64,000 bases of DNA from Artemia franciscana (Eukaryota; Arthropoda; Branchiopoda; Anostraca; Artemiidae). How positions within the stretch are numbered: the first letter of the stretch is position 1; each line of letters begins with the position of its first letter. Both the position numbers and the translations under genes were made by a program. This document shows positions 45,071-55,905 of this stretch, piece by piece. Where the stretch lies: assembly GCF_032884065.1 (NCBI RefSeq), contig NW_027062665.1, forward strand, positions 248,001 to 312,000, read 5' to 3'. The notes beneath the pieces were generated by a model that saw only the letters and a list, made by a program, of their open reading frames with translations, did not search any database and was not told the DNA's origin.

Positions 45071-47050
45071 ACTATATCTGGGTGTTAGAAACTAAAATAC
45101 AGAAAAGCTCGAAAAAATTTACAATACTTCTTAGGACAGCAAACAGAACTCCCACGGGTTGAATTAGGAGAAGATTAGAGTAAGTAGCTTGAAAAAGACT
45201 AACACGACTCGTGATCCAGAAAAAATCAACATAAAAGCCATTGAGAAATAGGAGAAATTGGAAAGAATGAGATGAAACAGATGGAATATCACAGTGAAAG
45301 AAACTAAAAGATGCCCAGGTGAGCCAAGAAGCTTTGCATAAAGACTGGAATAAGACTTGAGCTAAGGAATTGAAGTCAGACAGGTGAAAGGATGGTAAAA
45401 ATTTCCCACAGACAAGACAAACTTTGAAACACAATGTTAGATACATCAAAGCATTTTCCTCAAACACTTAAAAACATGAAACTCAGCAAATCCAAATTTC
45501 AAACAAAGCCACACTGAACATATCAGGTAACAAATTTTGATCAAGAAAGCTTCAAAATAAACAGAAAGCAGCCACTAGTTGAAGCATGAAAGAAAACAAA
45601 CAATAATTTCACACTTAAGTTGCCCAACGAATTTTCAAACGAATATTTCGAACAAAGCCACATTCTGAAAACTAACAACACAATAACCAGTCAAGGAATG
45701 AAACATTAGGCTTTCTCCAAAATTGAAAAGTCAAAGCATGGAATATACCAAATCATAATTTCAAAGCCATTTTCAGAATTCTAAGAAAGCTATTACAGTA
45801 GCTGCAAAAAGGCAAAAGGAAATATTCGAAACTATATTCTTCAAACGAGTCAAATTCAAAATTATAAGAAATCTACCACAGAAGCCAATGAACAGCCAAC
45901 TTAGCATAACAAACCCTAAGTTTTTTATTTATAGTTTCTAAAAATTAAAAGAAAGCACGGACAAGTAAAAGTATGGAACCAAGAAAAAAAAAACAGTTGT
46001 ACACAAAGTCATCATAAGAGTCCCCCAAAAATTCAAAGCCCTAAACACGGTCCATAATAAATACAAATTAACCCACTTTCGGAATTTCAAGAAACATACT
46101 GCAGAAACGATCTAACCCGCAAAGTATATAAACCAGAGCGTATCTGAAATAAATTCACTTCCAGTATGCTAAAAATAACACGGAAAACAAGGAATTGCAT
46201 AATAAATATTCAAGACCATGAGATTTAAAAACCAACCCACAGAACACAAAAAATCTGGTAAAAAACAACAAAAAAACAGCAAACTATATGTCCCCCGTTA
46301 TAAGGTTCAAGCTACACATCTACAAAATACTATAAAGCCCAGTACAGGTAACTCCAACGAGGAGACAACATTCTTTCACGCTCACCCCTCAATCTATGGA
46401 AATATAGCCCTTCAGTGTCTGAAGATTTTTCAACTTTACGTTTTATTTTGGGTAGCATGGACTAGTTCTTTTGAATATCAAACAAACCTAAAAGGAACAC
46501 TGACTCCTTCTTTGACTGTTTCACAAAAAGATTGTGTGAGGAAATTTGTAGTAAATTAGGTGGTATTCTACGAATAAAATTTGTGACTATGTCAGTCAAT
46601 AGTAACCGAAATGAGATTCTACTGTTAGAGGAAGAGAACGAAATTCCTAAAACTTATAATAGTACCATTAGTACTATCACCTTACAAAGTGTATTATCTT
46701 GGCCAAAGAAGCTTCATTTAACATACTTCATAATAAGAGAAAGAAAGCAGTGCATACCACCCTGGAAATGATTTTTTCAATGCAAATCTACAACATCAAA
46801 CATGTACTCTCTTTTGTACTTTTGTCTTTCCGCTATATTCAATTTCTTTTTTCGTCTCATATGTTTGATTCAACCAGTATAGACTAGTTGGTTTTCACAA
46901 ACTGAGAAAGCCTTCCAAGGAAATACAAGACTGAAAAGTTTAACAGAAACTTGACAACTCAAAAACACAGAGAAACAATAAAAACATCCCAAATCAAAGA
47001 TCTCTAACAAAATATAACTATGAAAAGCAACGCATCATAGCAAAGAATAA
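45071..47050. other. A-rich stretch without recognised gene
   Basis: Open frames here (e.g. 45072-45467 minus, 46218-46559 plus) show no similarity that I can name. From 45480 to 46150 a faint repeating pattern of about 110-120 bases appears (aaagccacattctgaaaactaa, aaagccattttcagaattctaagaa), too diverged to define units. Confidence 0.3.
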
Positions 47051-48949
47051 GAGCTAAGAGCTCATATGGTACTTGTGGCGAGGCAAGAAGAGCTAAGAGC
47101 CAAGAGCTCATGTGGTATGAGCTCTAACAAAATCCTAAGAATCAATAGATTGATTTAAAAGGAAAATCAGAGGCTTAACGCCGGTCAGGATTTAAAATAA
47201 GAGCTCTGAGTCACATATCCTTCTAAATATCAAAATTCATAAAGATCCGATAACCCACTCGTAAGATATAAATACCTCATTTTTTCAAAATTTTTCTCTC
47301 CCTTTAGCCCCCCAGATGGTCAAATCTGGAAAAAAAAACTTTATCAAGTCAATTTGTGCAGCTCCCTGACACGCCTACCAATTTTCATCGTCCTAGCACG
47401 TCCAAAAGCACCAAGCTCGCCAAATCACTGAACCCCTCCCCAAACTCCCCCAAAGAGAGCGAGCCCAGTACGGTTACGTCAATCACATATCAAGGAAATT
47501 TGCTTATTCTATCCCCCGAGCTTCATCCCGATTCCTCCACTCCAAGTATTTTCCAAGATTTTCCCCCAGAATTCCCCCTCCAACTCCCCCCAATGTCAAA
47601 AGATCTGGTCAGGATTTGAAATAAGAGCTCTGAGACATGAATTCCTTCTAAATATCCAATTTCATTAAGATCCGATCACCTATTCGTTAGATAAAAATAC
47701 CCTAATTTTCAAATTTTTTCAAGAATTCCGGTTTCCCCCTCCAGCTCCCCCCAATGTCACATAATCTGGGTGGAATTCAAAATTAGAGCTTTAAAGCACA
47801 AGATCCTTCAAAATATCAAATTTCATTAAGATCTGGTCACCCTTTCGCAAGATACAAATACCTAAATTTTCAAAATACCACCCCCCCCCCAACTCCACCA
47901 AAGAGAGCAGATCCAGTCCGATTATGTCAGACACGTATCTTAGACAGGTTTTTATTCTTCCCTTCCAGTTTCATCCTGATCTCTCCGCTTTAAGTATTTT
48001 CTAAGATTTCCGGTCCCCCCAACTGCCCCCCCCCCAATGACGCTGGATCTAGTAGAGATTTAAAATAAGAGATCTGAGTTACGAGGTCCTTCTAGATATG
48101 AAGTTTCATGAAGATCCGATCACTCCTTCGTAACGTATTTTTTTCTCATTTTTCAAAATTAACCCCCCCCCCCCATCAATAGAGCGGATCCGTTCCAAAT
48201 ATGTAAATCACGTATCTAAGTTATTTTTCCCACCAAGTTTTATCCCGATCCCTCCAATCTAAGCGTTTTCCATGATTTTAAGTTCCCCCACCCGAAAATC
48301 CCCTCAATGTCACCAGATCCGGTTGTGATTTAAAATAAGGGCTTTGAGACACGATTTCCTTCTAAATATCAAAGTTCGTTGAGATCCGATCACCCGTTCG
48401 TAATTAAAAGATAACTCATTTTTTTCTAATTTTTCAGAAGTACCCCTCCCCCCCCCCCAACTACCCCAAAGAGAGCGGATCCGTTCCAGTTATGTCAATC
48501 ATGTATCTAGAACTTGTGCTAATTTTTCCCACCAAGTTTCATCCTGATCCCTCAACTCTTAACGGTTTCCAAGATTTTAGGTCTCCTCCTTTCAACTCCC
48601 CCCAATGTCACCAGATCCGGTCGGGATTTAGAATAAGAGCTCTGAGACACGATATAGTTCTAAACATCATATTTCATTAAGATCTGATCAACCATTCGTA
48701 AGTTAAAAATATTTCTATTTTTCTATTTTTTCCGAATTAACAGGCCCCCCATTCCCCCCCCCAGATTGTCAAATCAGGAAAACGACTATTTCTAATTTAA
48801 TTTGGTCCGGTCCCTGATAGGCCTACCAAATTTCATCATCCTAGCTTACCTGGAAGTGCCTAAAGTAGCAAAACCAGGACAGACCAACAGACCGACAGAT
48901 TTTGCGATTGCTATGTCACTTGGTTAATACCAAGCGCCATAAAAACTAA
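47051..48949 (+). repeat. Repeat R2, copy B, nearly full length
   Basis: It starts with the tip gagctaagagctcatatgg and agagctaagagccaagagc, followed by a leader with tcaatttgtgcagctccctga and cacgtccaaaagcacc. The body has about six degenerate units of about 290 bp with the fixed order atgtcaatcacgtatct, tttcatcccgatcc, gttttccaagatttt, C-rich run, aatgtcaccagatccgg, aaaataagagctctgagaca, tttcattaagatccgatcac. It ends with agcttacctggaagtgcc, the hairpin CTTGGT-TAAT-ACCAAG (48919-48934) and an A-rich tail ending in act. No open frame is conserved among units. Confidence 0.85.
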
Positions 48950-49205
48950 ATAACAAAACGAACACCCTAAATCATAAGCTCTAAACAAACAAAAAAACCT
49001 GGTAGATGTCGACATTTAGTTTTCTGCCGTTTATTCGGATCAGTCGTCCAAGCTCTATAATTTAAGACAGGACAATTCCATCAATTCTCGAGTTTGGCCA
49101 TAAAAACTATAAGTTTTTATAATGGACAAGATAGGCTGATTCTTTTGGTATCCCCATAACTGATCTATAATAATTTTTGCAATAGAAGTATAAAAATGGT
49201 GTTTC
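48950..49205. other. Short AT-rich spacer
   Basis: Sequence between the end of R2 copy B and the hAT relic. Nothing recognised. Confidence 0.3.
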
Positions 49206-50022
49206 TGGTTTATAAAATTGTTGACACTGGAAAATAATTCGAAGGATTTTTTTCAACCATAATTTTCCAAATGTCGATCCTTTTGTTATGTAAAACTTTC
49301 AATTTCATTATTTGAAGTAAATATATTGCACAGACAAGTTGATTACTTTGTGTAATTTTACAAAGATATCTGAAATATGACACAACTTGGATAGCCAGGT
49401 CGTTTTGAAGAAAACTAGCAGTTTCACATTATCCTTTGTTAAAATATATTTCAATTTCGTCCTTTAATAACAATAATCATCTTAACCTTAGACCTCTTGA
49501 CAACAACTTTACTTTCGCATGTAACAATAGAGTTGTGTAGTTGGAAGCCGTATCCCTACAGAGATTTGAAAATAATGATTGTCAAGAACGTGGCCCTTAA
49601 TAAAATTTATAACCTTAACAGCATCCTGAAGCAAATCATTCGATTCTGGAGCTAATTGTTTTCGCTTATCATTATGAGCGGCTATTATGACTAGCTGTAA
49701 CCAATATTTTTGACTGTTATTGCAATTACATCATCTGAGTATAATCAACAGTAATTTTTCTTTATTAAACCTCCAGTAATAAAAATTTGCAAACTTTACA
49801 ATTTATGTCCTTCCCTCTAGTAAGGTCTTTTATAAGAAGACAAAATAACAATTCCTCTTCCATGAATCTTTATGAGTTCAGCTGACAAAAATAAACATCT
49901 AGATGTTATGAAATCGCCTATTTAAATATTTAACTTTAAAATCTTTTGCGACCAAAAAATTTTGCCACGCGACCCAACAGGAGGTCGCAACCAATAGTTT
50001 AAGACGCCCTGGTCTATCTTAA
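49206..50022 (-). mobile_element. ZBED-type hAT transposon relic, minus-strand copy
   Basis: The 5' end (AAACTATTGGTTGCGACC on the minus strand) lies at 49985-50022. Transposase pieces follow downwards: APESNDLLQDAVKVINFIK (near 49610-49665), LLLHAKVKLLSRG (near 49490-49530), FFKTTWLSKLCHISDIFVK (near 49365-49420) and KRIDIWKIMVEKNPSNYFP (near 49225-49285). These match ZBED transposases in order (LLLHTEVRWLSRG, WLAKLAYLADIF, KIELW in that family). The frame is interrupted many times. This copy extends further into the transposase than the one at 4291-4715. Confidence 0.75.
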
Positions 50023-50775
50023 AACTATAACACCTTTTTCGGCGATTTTAGGGTCTTTCGTCCTTATTTAGTTATTTCTTATGCATAATTATTTCAGAAA
50101 GACTCTTTCACCTCAAAGGATAATGAATATCAATAAGTTTCTTTTTTCTTTTTTTTTTAAGAACTTGAATACTTTAGCGTGAATAATTTTGGTTGTACAT
50201 AATAAACATTTAAGAATTCCAGAAACTACTTAATTGTTTTAATTGCTATATAATCAAAAACGAAGAAAACAAAAGAAATAGTGAGTAAAAATTTCACACT
50301 GTTAGCAACAATCAGAGAAAATTGTCGTGACTTTTTCCAGCACCATCTACTAGTTCAACTTTAGCCTGAACTAAAGAAAGGCTATACTACCAATACACTC
50401 CTCATTATATCTCTCTCCCTACTTCACTCCACTCTAATCTAAATGAAAATGTTTTTAACTTTAATTAAAAAAATTTAATATTTAAAGGAAACACTCACTT
50501 TGAAAAAAATATTGCAGTTCTAGTAAATTCGTGCTCTTATCAACGTAGACCAGATCCGTTCTTATTTTGTGAGAGATGATGCAAAACATCTTGCTTTTTT
50601 TAATGGCCTTTAACATTTCCCTGGCTATATCTTCCACTAAAACGTATCCCATATATCCATTATGGGGGGCGTTTTCTTGGGGACAACGAATAATACCCTC
50701 AGGATGACCTAATAAAAATTATAATTTATGTATTAATGCAAATGGCAAAATAGAAAAAAAACTACAGTGATATTA
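49600..50775 (-). repeat. Composite repeat R1, inverted copy
   Basis: It matches 3545-4715 in reverse orientation through the exon-like ORF, the intron-like DNA, the segment with atgcataagaaataacta and the hAT relic. It is followed directly by the 5' tip of R2 copy C at 50802. The two R1 blocks are about 45 kb apart in opposite orientation. Confidence 0.75.
50490..50697 (-). CDS. Unknown conserved exon-like ORF of R1 (open copy)
   Basis: On the minus strand, after acceptor-like tag, the frame is open for about 70 codons: GHPEGIIRCPQENAPHNGY, MGYVLVEDIAREMLKAIKKS, KMFCIISHKIRTDLVYVDKS, TNLLELQYFFQ. It ends at a donor-like gtgagt. The other copy (3594-3799) agrees at nearly all positions but has a one-base loss. 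I do not recognise the protein. It has no signal peptide or membrane segment and looks like a small globular alpha/beta piece. It could be an exon of a host gene spread by the repeat, or of the repeat's own lost gene. Confidence 0.5.
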
Positions 50776-50801
50776 AAAAAAAGCAGTCGACAAAACAACA
50801 G

Positions 50802-52480
50802 GAGCTAAGAGCTCATATGGCACTTGTGGCGAGCCAAGAAGAGCTAAGAGCCAAGAGCTTATATGGTATGAGCTCTAACAAAATTCTAAGAATCAATAGA
50901 TTAATTTAAAAGGAAAATCAGAGGCTTAATGCCCTTCAGGATTTAAAATAAGAGCTCTGAGTCACGATATTCTTCTAAATATCAAAATTCATTAAGATCC
51001 TATCACCCACTCGTAAGTAATAAATACCTCATTTTTTCTAATTTTTTCTCTCCCTTTAGCCCTCCAGAAGGTCGAATATGGGAAAACGACTTTATCAAGG
51101 CAATTTGTGCAGCTCCTTGTCGCGCCTACCAATTTTCCTCGTCCTAGCACGTCCAGAAGCACCAAACTCGCCAAATCACTGAACCCCTCCCACCAACTCC
51201 CCCAAAAAGAGCGAATCCAGAACGGTTACGTCAATCACGTATCAAGGAGATTTGCTTATTCTATCCACCAAGCTTCATCCAGATTCCTCCACTCAAGTGT
51301 TTTCCCAAATTTCCCCCTCCAGCTCCTCCCAATGTAAAAAGATCTGGTCGGGATTTGAAATAAGAGTTCTGAGACATGAATTCCTTCTAAAAATTAAATT
51401 TCATTAAGATCCGATCACCTATTCGTAAGATGAAAATACCCCAATTTTCACGTTTTCCAAGAATTCCGGTTTCACCCTCCAACTCCCCCCAATGTCACAG
51501 GATCTTGTCAGAGTTTAAAATTAAAGCTTTAAAGCACAAGATCCTTCTATATAACAAATTTCATTAAGATCTGATCACCCTTTCGTAAGTTACAAATACC
51601 TCATTTTTCCAAATTCCCCCCCCCCACTCCACCAGAGACCAGATCCGGTCCGGTTTTGTCAGTCACGTATCTTAGACAGGTTTTATTCTTGCCATCCAGT
51701 TTCGTCCTGATCCTGATTTTTCAGAGTTAACCCCCCCAACTACCCCAAAGAGAGCTTGAAGTATTTCCTAAGATTTCTGCCCCCCCCCCTCAACTGCCCC
51801 TCACTGACGCTGAATCAGACTGAAATTTAAAATAAGAGATCTGAGTTACGAAGTTCTTCTAAATATGAAATTTCATAAAAATCTGATCATATCTTCGTAA
51901 GTTAAAAATACCTAATTTTTTAATGTTTAAGAAATAATCCCCCCCGCCAACTCCCCCAAAGCAAGTGGATCCGTTCCAGTTATGTCAATCATGTATCTAG
52001 GACTTGTGTTTGTTTTCCCACCAAGTTTCATCCCGATCCCTTCACTCTAAGCGTTTTCCAAAATTTTAGGTACCCCCCCCCCAACTCCCACCAATGTCCT
52101 CGGGTCCAGTCAAGATTTAAAATAAGAGCTCTGAGACGCAATTTCCTTCCAAAATCAAATTTCATTACGATCTGATTACTCCTTAAGTTAAAAATGACTT
52201 ATTTTTTCAAATTTTTCAGAATTTACCCCCCCCCCCCACACTCCCCCAAACAGAGTGGATCCGTTCCAGTTATGGCAATGACGTATCAAGAACTTGTATT
52301 TATTTTCCCACCAAGTTTCATCCTGATTCTCCACTCTAAGCGTTTTCCAAGATTTTAGGTTTCATCATTCCAACTCCCCCCAATGTCACCTGATCCGGTC
52401 CAGAATTAAAATAAGAGCTTTGAGACATGATATCTTTCCCAACATCAAATTTCATCAAGATCCGATCACTCGTTTCAGCT
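50802..52480 (+). repeat. Repeat R2, copy C, lacking the terminal hairpin
   Basis: The 5' tip (ggagctaagagctcatatgg) and leader are as in copy B, then about five to six degenerate 290-bp units with C runs. The copy breaks off at about 52480, inside a unit, before the hairpin end. A small internal rearrangement near 51720-51780 brings two unit phases together. Confidence 0.82.
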
Positions 52481-52725
52481 TAATGCTCTAAGCTGTCCTC
52501 AAAATGTAGCTGTTACGGACTTGACAGCAAGCATCCACATCGCGTGGTTAAATTCAGCAAACCACTCTCTTCAATGTTCTCTGAAAATTTAATTATAATA
52601 CCTTTCCCGTCAGTAGCACTAGTAGTGTGTTAATCTGACCAATTAAGTAACATTTGTGGTCCATAAAATCGTGGTTGGACGTAGCCTGTATAGGTTACAC
52701 TTTGCTGTAAATTGTTACTTTTTTC
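52481..52725. other. Short stretch without recognised gene
   Basis: Sequence between R2 copy C and the palindromic array. It could still be part of the mitochondrial insert, but I see no mitochondrial gene in it. Confidence 0.3.
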
Positions 52726-52730
52726 TGGAT

Positions 52731-52900
52731 CTGGTCTACACAGTATCTGGTCTACACAGTAGACTGTGTAGACCAGTCTGGTCTACTGACCAGACTGTGT
52801 AGACCAGACTGGTAGACCAGACTGTGTAGACCAGATACTGTGTAGACACAGTATCTGGTCTACACAGTCTGGTCTACACAGTAGATCTGGTCTACACAGT
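52731..52900. repeat. Dense direct and inverted array of a 14-bp motif
   Basis: CTGGTCTACACAGT occurs in full at 52731, 52747, 52855, 52869 and 52887. Its reverse complement occurs in full at 52763, 52794 and 52821. Partial copies lie in between. The 170 bases can fold into several alternative long hairpins. There is no coding content. It directly adjoins the 3' edge of the mitochondrial insert. Confidence 0.9.
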
Positions 52901-52944
52901 ATGTTGGATTGTTTTCTGCCACCTGAAAAATATACAAGAAGAGT

Positions 52945-53640
52945 TTACACCAAATTTCATTCCAGAAGTAAGGGTGGAAGGGAAGCTTGTCAAGATCGGC
53001 ATTAATAACAAGAAGGTTATTAGAACTTCTCAGGTGGAGGAACAAAAGATGAATTATGGTCAAACCGGCGACTAAAAAGAGGTTGAAAAAATTGAAGGGG
53101 AATAATCACGTTAAAATCGGGTGGGTTTATCTACAGCAAATCCACCTCACAGCCATTGTTCTACATCATTGTCATTGTAGGGCAGCGCTGAAACCAGATT
53201 TGTAATTACTGTAGCTCCCCAAAAGGACATCTGGCCCCATGGAATGACGTAGCCTAGATAAGCAGTGGCTATCACGAGAAACAACAGGGTGATCACTGTC
53301 ATTCATGTCTCAAAGTAGTGGAAGAACCCATGATATATCCCTCCACCAATGTGAAAAAAAAAATAAAAAAAAGATGCCCCATCACCATGGACAGTTTGAA
53401 GAAAACAGTCATAAGTAATGTTTCGATAAATATGAGCAACTCTCAAAAATGCTAAATCAACTCTCTCCGTGCAATACATCGCTTAAAAAAAGGCAAGTGA
53501 CGATCTGAATCATCACACAGAGACTTAGGAGGGATCCAAAGTTTCATCAAATAGAAATATTTGCTGGTAGAGGTAGGTAGAGAGAGCGGATTTGATAGTT
53601 TTGAGGGTAGATTATCTTGTGTAAAAATAGCGTTGCAATT
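52945..53640 (-). pseudogene. Nuclear mitochondrial insert (NUMT): cytochrome b, N-terminal to middle part
   Basis: Reading the minus strand with the invertebrate mitochondrial code gives, in order, LPLPANISIWWNFGSLLSLC (near 53525-53580), VDLAFLRVAHIYRNITYDC (near 53410-53470), QTVHGDGASFF (near 53380-53410), [20 protein letters not shown] and [17 protein letters not shown] (53200-53300), WGGFAVDKPT (near 53110-53145) and [20 protein letters not shown] followed by [11 protein letters not shown] (52960-53060). These follow cytochrome b from about residue 20 to 220. TGA stands at four tryptophan sites, so the source used mitochondrial code. Frame changes and an A/T-run expansion near 53353-53372 show decay in the nucleus. 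The C-terminal third is absent. Confidence 0.88.
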
Positions 53641-54130
53641 CTTAAAAGTTGGTAAGTTACTAAACTATTGATCGGAAGGGCTTCTTATTTCTGTTAAAAA
53701 ATTAATAACCAGTAAGAGGGCCAGAAATAGATATACTAACACGCACGAATAGGCTAAGAGGGTATGAAAACTAACATTTAAATTGATCACTATGTAGTCA
53801 TTAAGGCCTCGATGCCCTGTTGGAGGGCCTACAGATACCTCAACCCTAGTTAAAATTGATAAAAGGTCCTCAAGAAGTAAACATCTTTTATTGACCCCGC
53901 TGTGATTAGAATTCCTTATTCTTTTAATATTTAGACTGCTGATGTACTCAAAGTATATAATAATAATTAAAACATTTTTTTTCTTCGGTATCTTATTTGG
54001 TGAAGGAGCGTTAGATTATCAGTCTCAGTATGTTTAGTACGTTCATCAAGATCAGACCAAAAACAGTTTTTAAATGATTAAGTGTTTTTTTCTTACAAAA
54101 TGATTTCTGTCTAACTTTTCACAAGTCTCC
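53641..54130. other. Stretch without recognised gene
   Basis: No recognised gene or element, and no further mitochondrial gene seen. Confidence 0.3.
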
Positions 54131-54203
54131 GACAGCGCAAATTTGTAGAGCACTTGACTCGGAAAAGAATGGTCTTTGGTTCAATTTTGGAAGTCTGCAA
54201 CAT
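54131..54203 (+). other. tRNA-derived SINE head
   Basis: The segment gcgcaaatttgtagagcact resembles a tRNA D-arm/A box (compare TGGCnnAGnnGGTAGAGCAC), and tggttcaattttgg resembles the B box and T-arm, at tRNA-like spacing of about 35 bases. The acceptor stem does not pair, so it is a SINE or tRNA pseudogene. It is followed by an R3-like word in reverse (agccattttgttcagcatagtc) at 54225-54250. Confidence 0.5.
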
Positions 54204-54504
54204 TTTTTTATGAATTTTAATATAGCCATTTTGTTCAGCATAGTCAAAAAATCTAACAACTATATCGTTGAGGACGACTTAATCCCTCAGAGTCCTCGGG
54301 GAAAGTGCTGCAAGGTCGAAATTTGGACCATTGTTTACATATAGTATTGGTTATTCGGACGTATACAGTCGTTTTAGAAGGAATATTTCTGGTGGTGGTG
54401 GTTTTGGGGGTCTTTTTTGGCGGTTACGAGGGAGGATTTATTCATTGAGGAATTTTTACAGGGGAAGAGAATTTCCATCACTTGAGCTCTGCAGCATTAT
54501 TTAA

Positions 54505-54625
54505 AAAAATTAATGAGAAATTTGAACTTTAGTATAAAGAGCGAGGTATTGACGGGGGGGCGACCCACCTCGTATACGTAACAAAAATATACAAACATAG
54601 AAGTTTGCAATTTGATTCACTGGCA
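54505..54625. repeat. R5-related fragment
   Basis: The words aactttagtataaagagcgagg and tatacgtaacaaaaatatac are variants of the foldback element at 44125-44340. No hairpin partner is present. Confidence 0.4.
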
Positions 54626-54685
54626 TATGCAAAAAAAAAACGATTTTCAAACGTGGAGGCGGATCTTCGATAAGCACTGAGGGAG

Positions 54686-55164
54686 TCAACAAGAGCATAA
54701 CTGGGGATTTATTTTAAGTCCCTTCTCTAAAATCATTGCATGCAATAAGCCTTGTCTCTGTTCATCAAAATTATTATTGAAGTATCTCTTGTTGCTTGAA
54801 ACTGTATCTTTTAGAGATGTCACATTTTTTATCTCTCTGTGGTTATAATCTATCCAATCTTTTAAATGTTCAATTGTTCTATTTTTAAATAACTCTAGTA
54901 GAGGTTTCAACATAGTCTTATACATGGAAGAAGCTTCATCTTTAATACATTTTATAGAGGTATCACATTTTTGCATTATGTATCTTCTATTAATACTTCT
55001 ATTAAACTGATATTTCTCTTATTCGTTTCAAAATTGTTTTCAGGAATCTTAATAACTTTTAAAATCCTGGTTAATTTGTCTTTTTTCTGATGTTCTAATG
55101 TCAACTTTTGTCTTTCTCTACTTTCTTGGTTTCTACTTATTTCTATTATTATAACTACTACCAA
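54686..55164 (-). CDS. Hypothetical charged ORF segments, possibly exons of one gene
   Basis: Two minus-strand open segments adjoin. The upstream one (55164-54976) reads ISRNQESRERQKLTLEHQKK, then KVIKIPENNFETNKRNISLI. The downstream one (54976-54686) reads CIKDEASSMYKTMLKPLLEL, then NRTIEHLKDWIDYNHREIKN and DEQRQGLLHAMILEKGLKIN. They lie in different frames and meet at a stop/ATG overlap. The composition looks like soluble, helical coding sequence, but I do not recognise it. Two small exon-like segments lie upstream at 55393-55714 on the same strand, so a host gene on the minus strand is conceivable. Confidence 0.35.
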
Positions 55165-55392
55165 GTTGTTTTTTCTTTTTTATTTCTACTGTATGCTAGT
55201 GTTTATTCTTCCTCATCTTCATTTCATATTTATTGTTTGATTTAGGGTATTATTTATGGTTCTTTTAGCGCTCTATTATTGTGTTGTATGGCCCATAACA
55301 AACATATAATAGTGAACATATAATACAAATAGTGAATAAATGAATTAATGAATAAGGTAAAAAAATAATAGAAATTAACTAAAAATACTTAC

Positions 55393-55518
55393 ATTCCTGA
55401 AATAATCCACCTCATCTTCAGTCATCTTTATTTTTGGATTCACATCTGCCAGGCAACAAGCGCAGCACAAAATGCTCAGATAATAGCCCAAAGAAAGTGC
55501 AAATTGTTTGAATAATAT
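55393..55518 (-). CDS. Small exon-like segment b (cysteine-containing), unknown
   Basis: After acceptor-like tttttcctgatag, 42 codons are open: ILFKQFALSLGYYLSILCCA, then CCLADVNPKIKMTEDEVDYF, ending RN before donor gtaagt (minus strand). It begins with a hydrophobic, Cys-rich part and ends acidic. It is homologous to segment a just upstream (shared ILF, GY, a cysteine pair, VN.K and DE.D). The protein is not recognised. Confidence 0.45.
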
Positions 55519-55559
55519 CTATCAGGAAAAACATCATGGCTTAGTGTTTAAAGATTATT

Positions 55560-55714
55560 TAAGGGTTTATATAATTAGCCATTGTAGCATCTAACTCATC
55601 CTTGGAAACATTGGATTTTACGTTAGACTTTGCTGAGCACCAAGTGCACATGACCAACCCCCTAATTTTGTTCAGCCCATAGCCAATATCAATTGGAAAC
55701 GAACTGAACAAAAT
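55560..55714 (-). CDS. Small exon-like segment a, paralogue of segment b, unknown
   Basis: After acceptor-like ttgttctcattag the minus strand reads ILFSSFPIDIGYGLNKIRGL, then VMCTWCSAKSNVKSNVSKDE and LDATMANYINP, to a stop near 55560. The intron before it is also homologous to that before segment b (aataatctttaaa), so the pair arose by tandem duplication that included intron sequence. It lacks the donor site seen in b, so it is either terminal or decayed. Confidence 0.4.
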
Positions 55715-55834
55715 CTAATGAGAACAAAAAAATAATGTCTAAGCATTTAAAGATTATTAACGAATTATAAGAGTAACGAAATTCATTGGTTCTCATTTGA
55801 AAGTGAATTGACCGCATAAATAACAAAAAAACTA

Positions 55835-55905
55835 GTTTTTTTTTAAATGAAAGTAAGGAGCGACATTACTTAAAACGAAAACGAACAGAAATTATATTTT
55901 CAATA
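55835..55905 (+). repeat. R5 end fragment
   Basis: tttttaaatgaaagtaaggagcgacatta followed by aaacgaacagaaatta matches the left end of the foldback element at 44125-44180. Confidence 0.6.

Noticed and set aside
45480-46150. Possible minisatellite with 110-120-bp units
   Set aside because: Similarity between the presumed units is too weak to define boundaries by eye; a self dot-plot would be needed.
47356-51337. Pro/Ser-rich short ORFs in R2 copies
   Set aside because: They arise from C-rich repeat units and are not conserved in frame from unit to unit or copy to copy.
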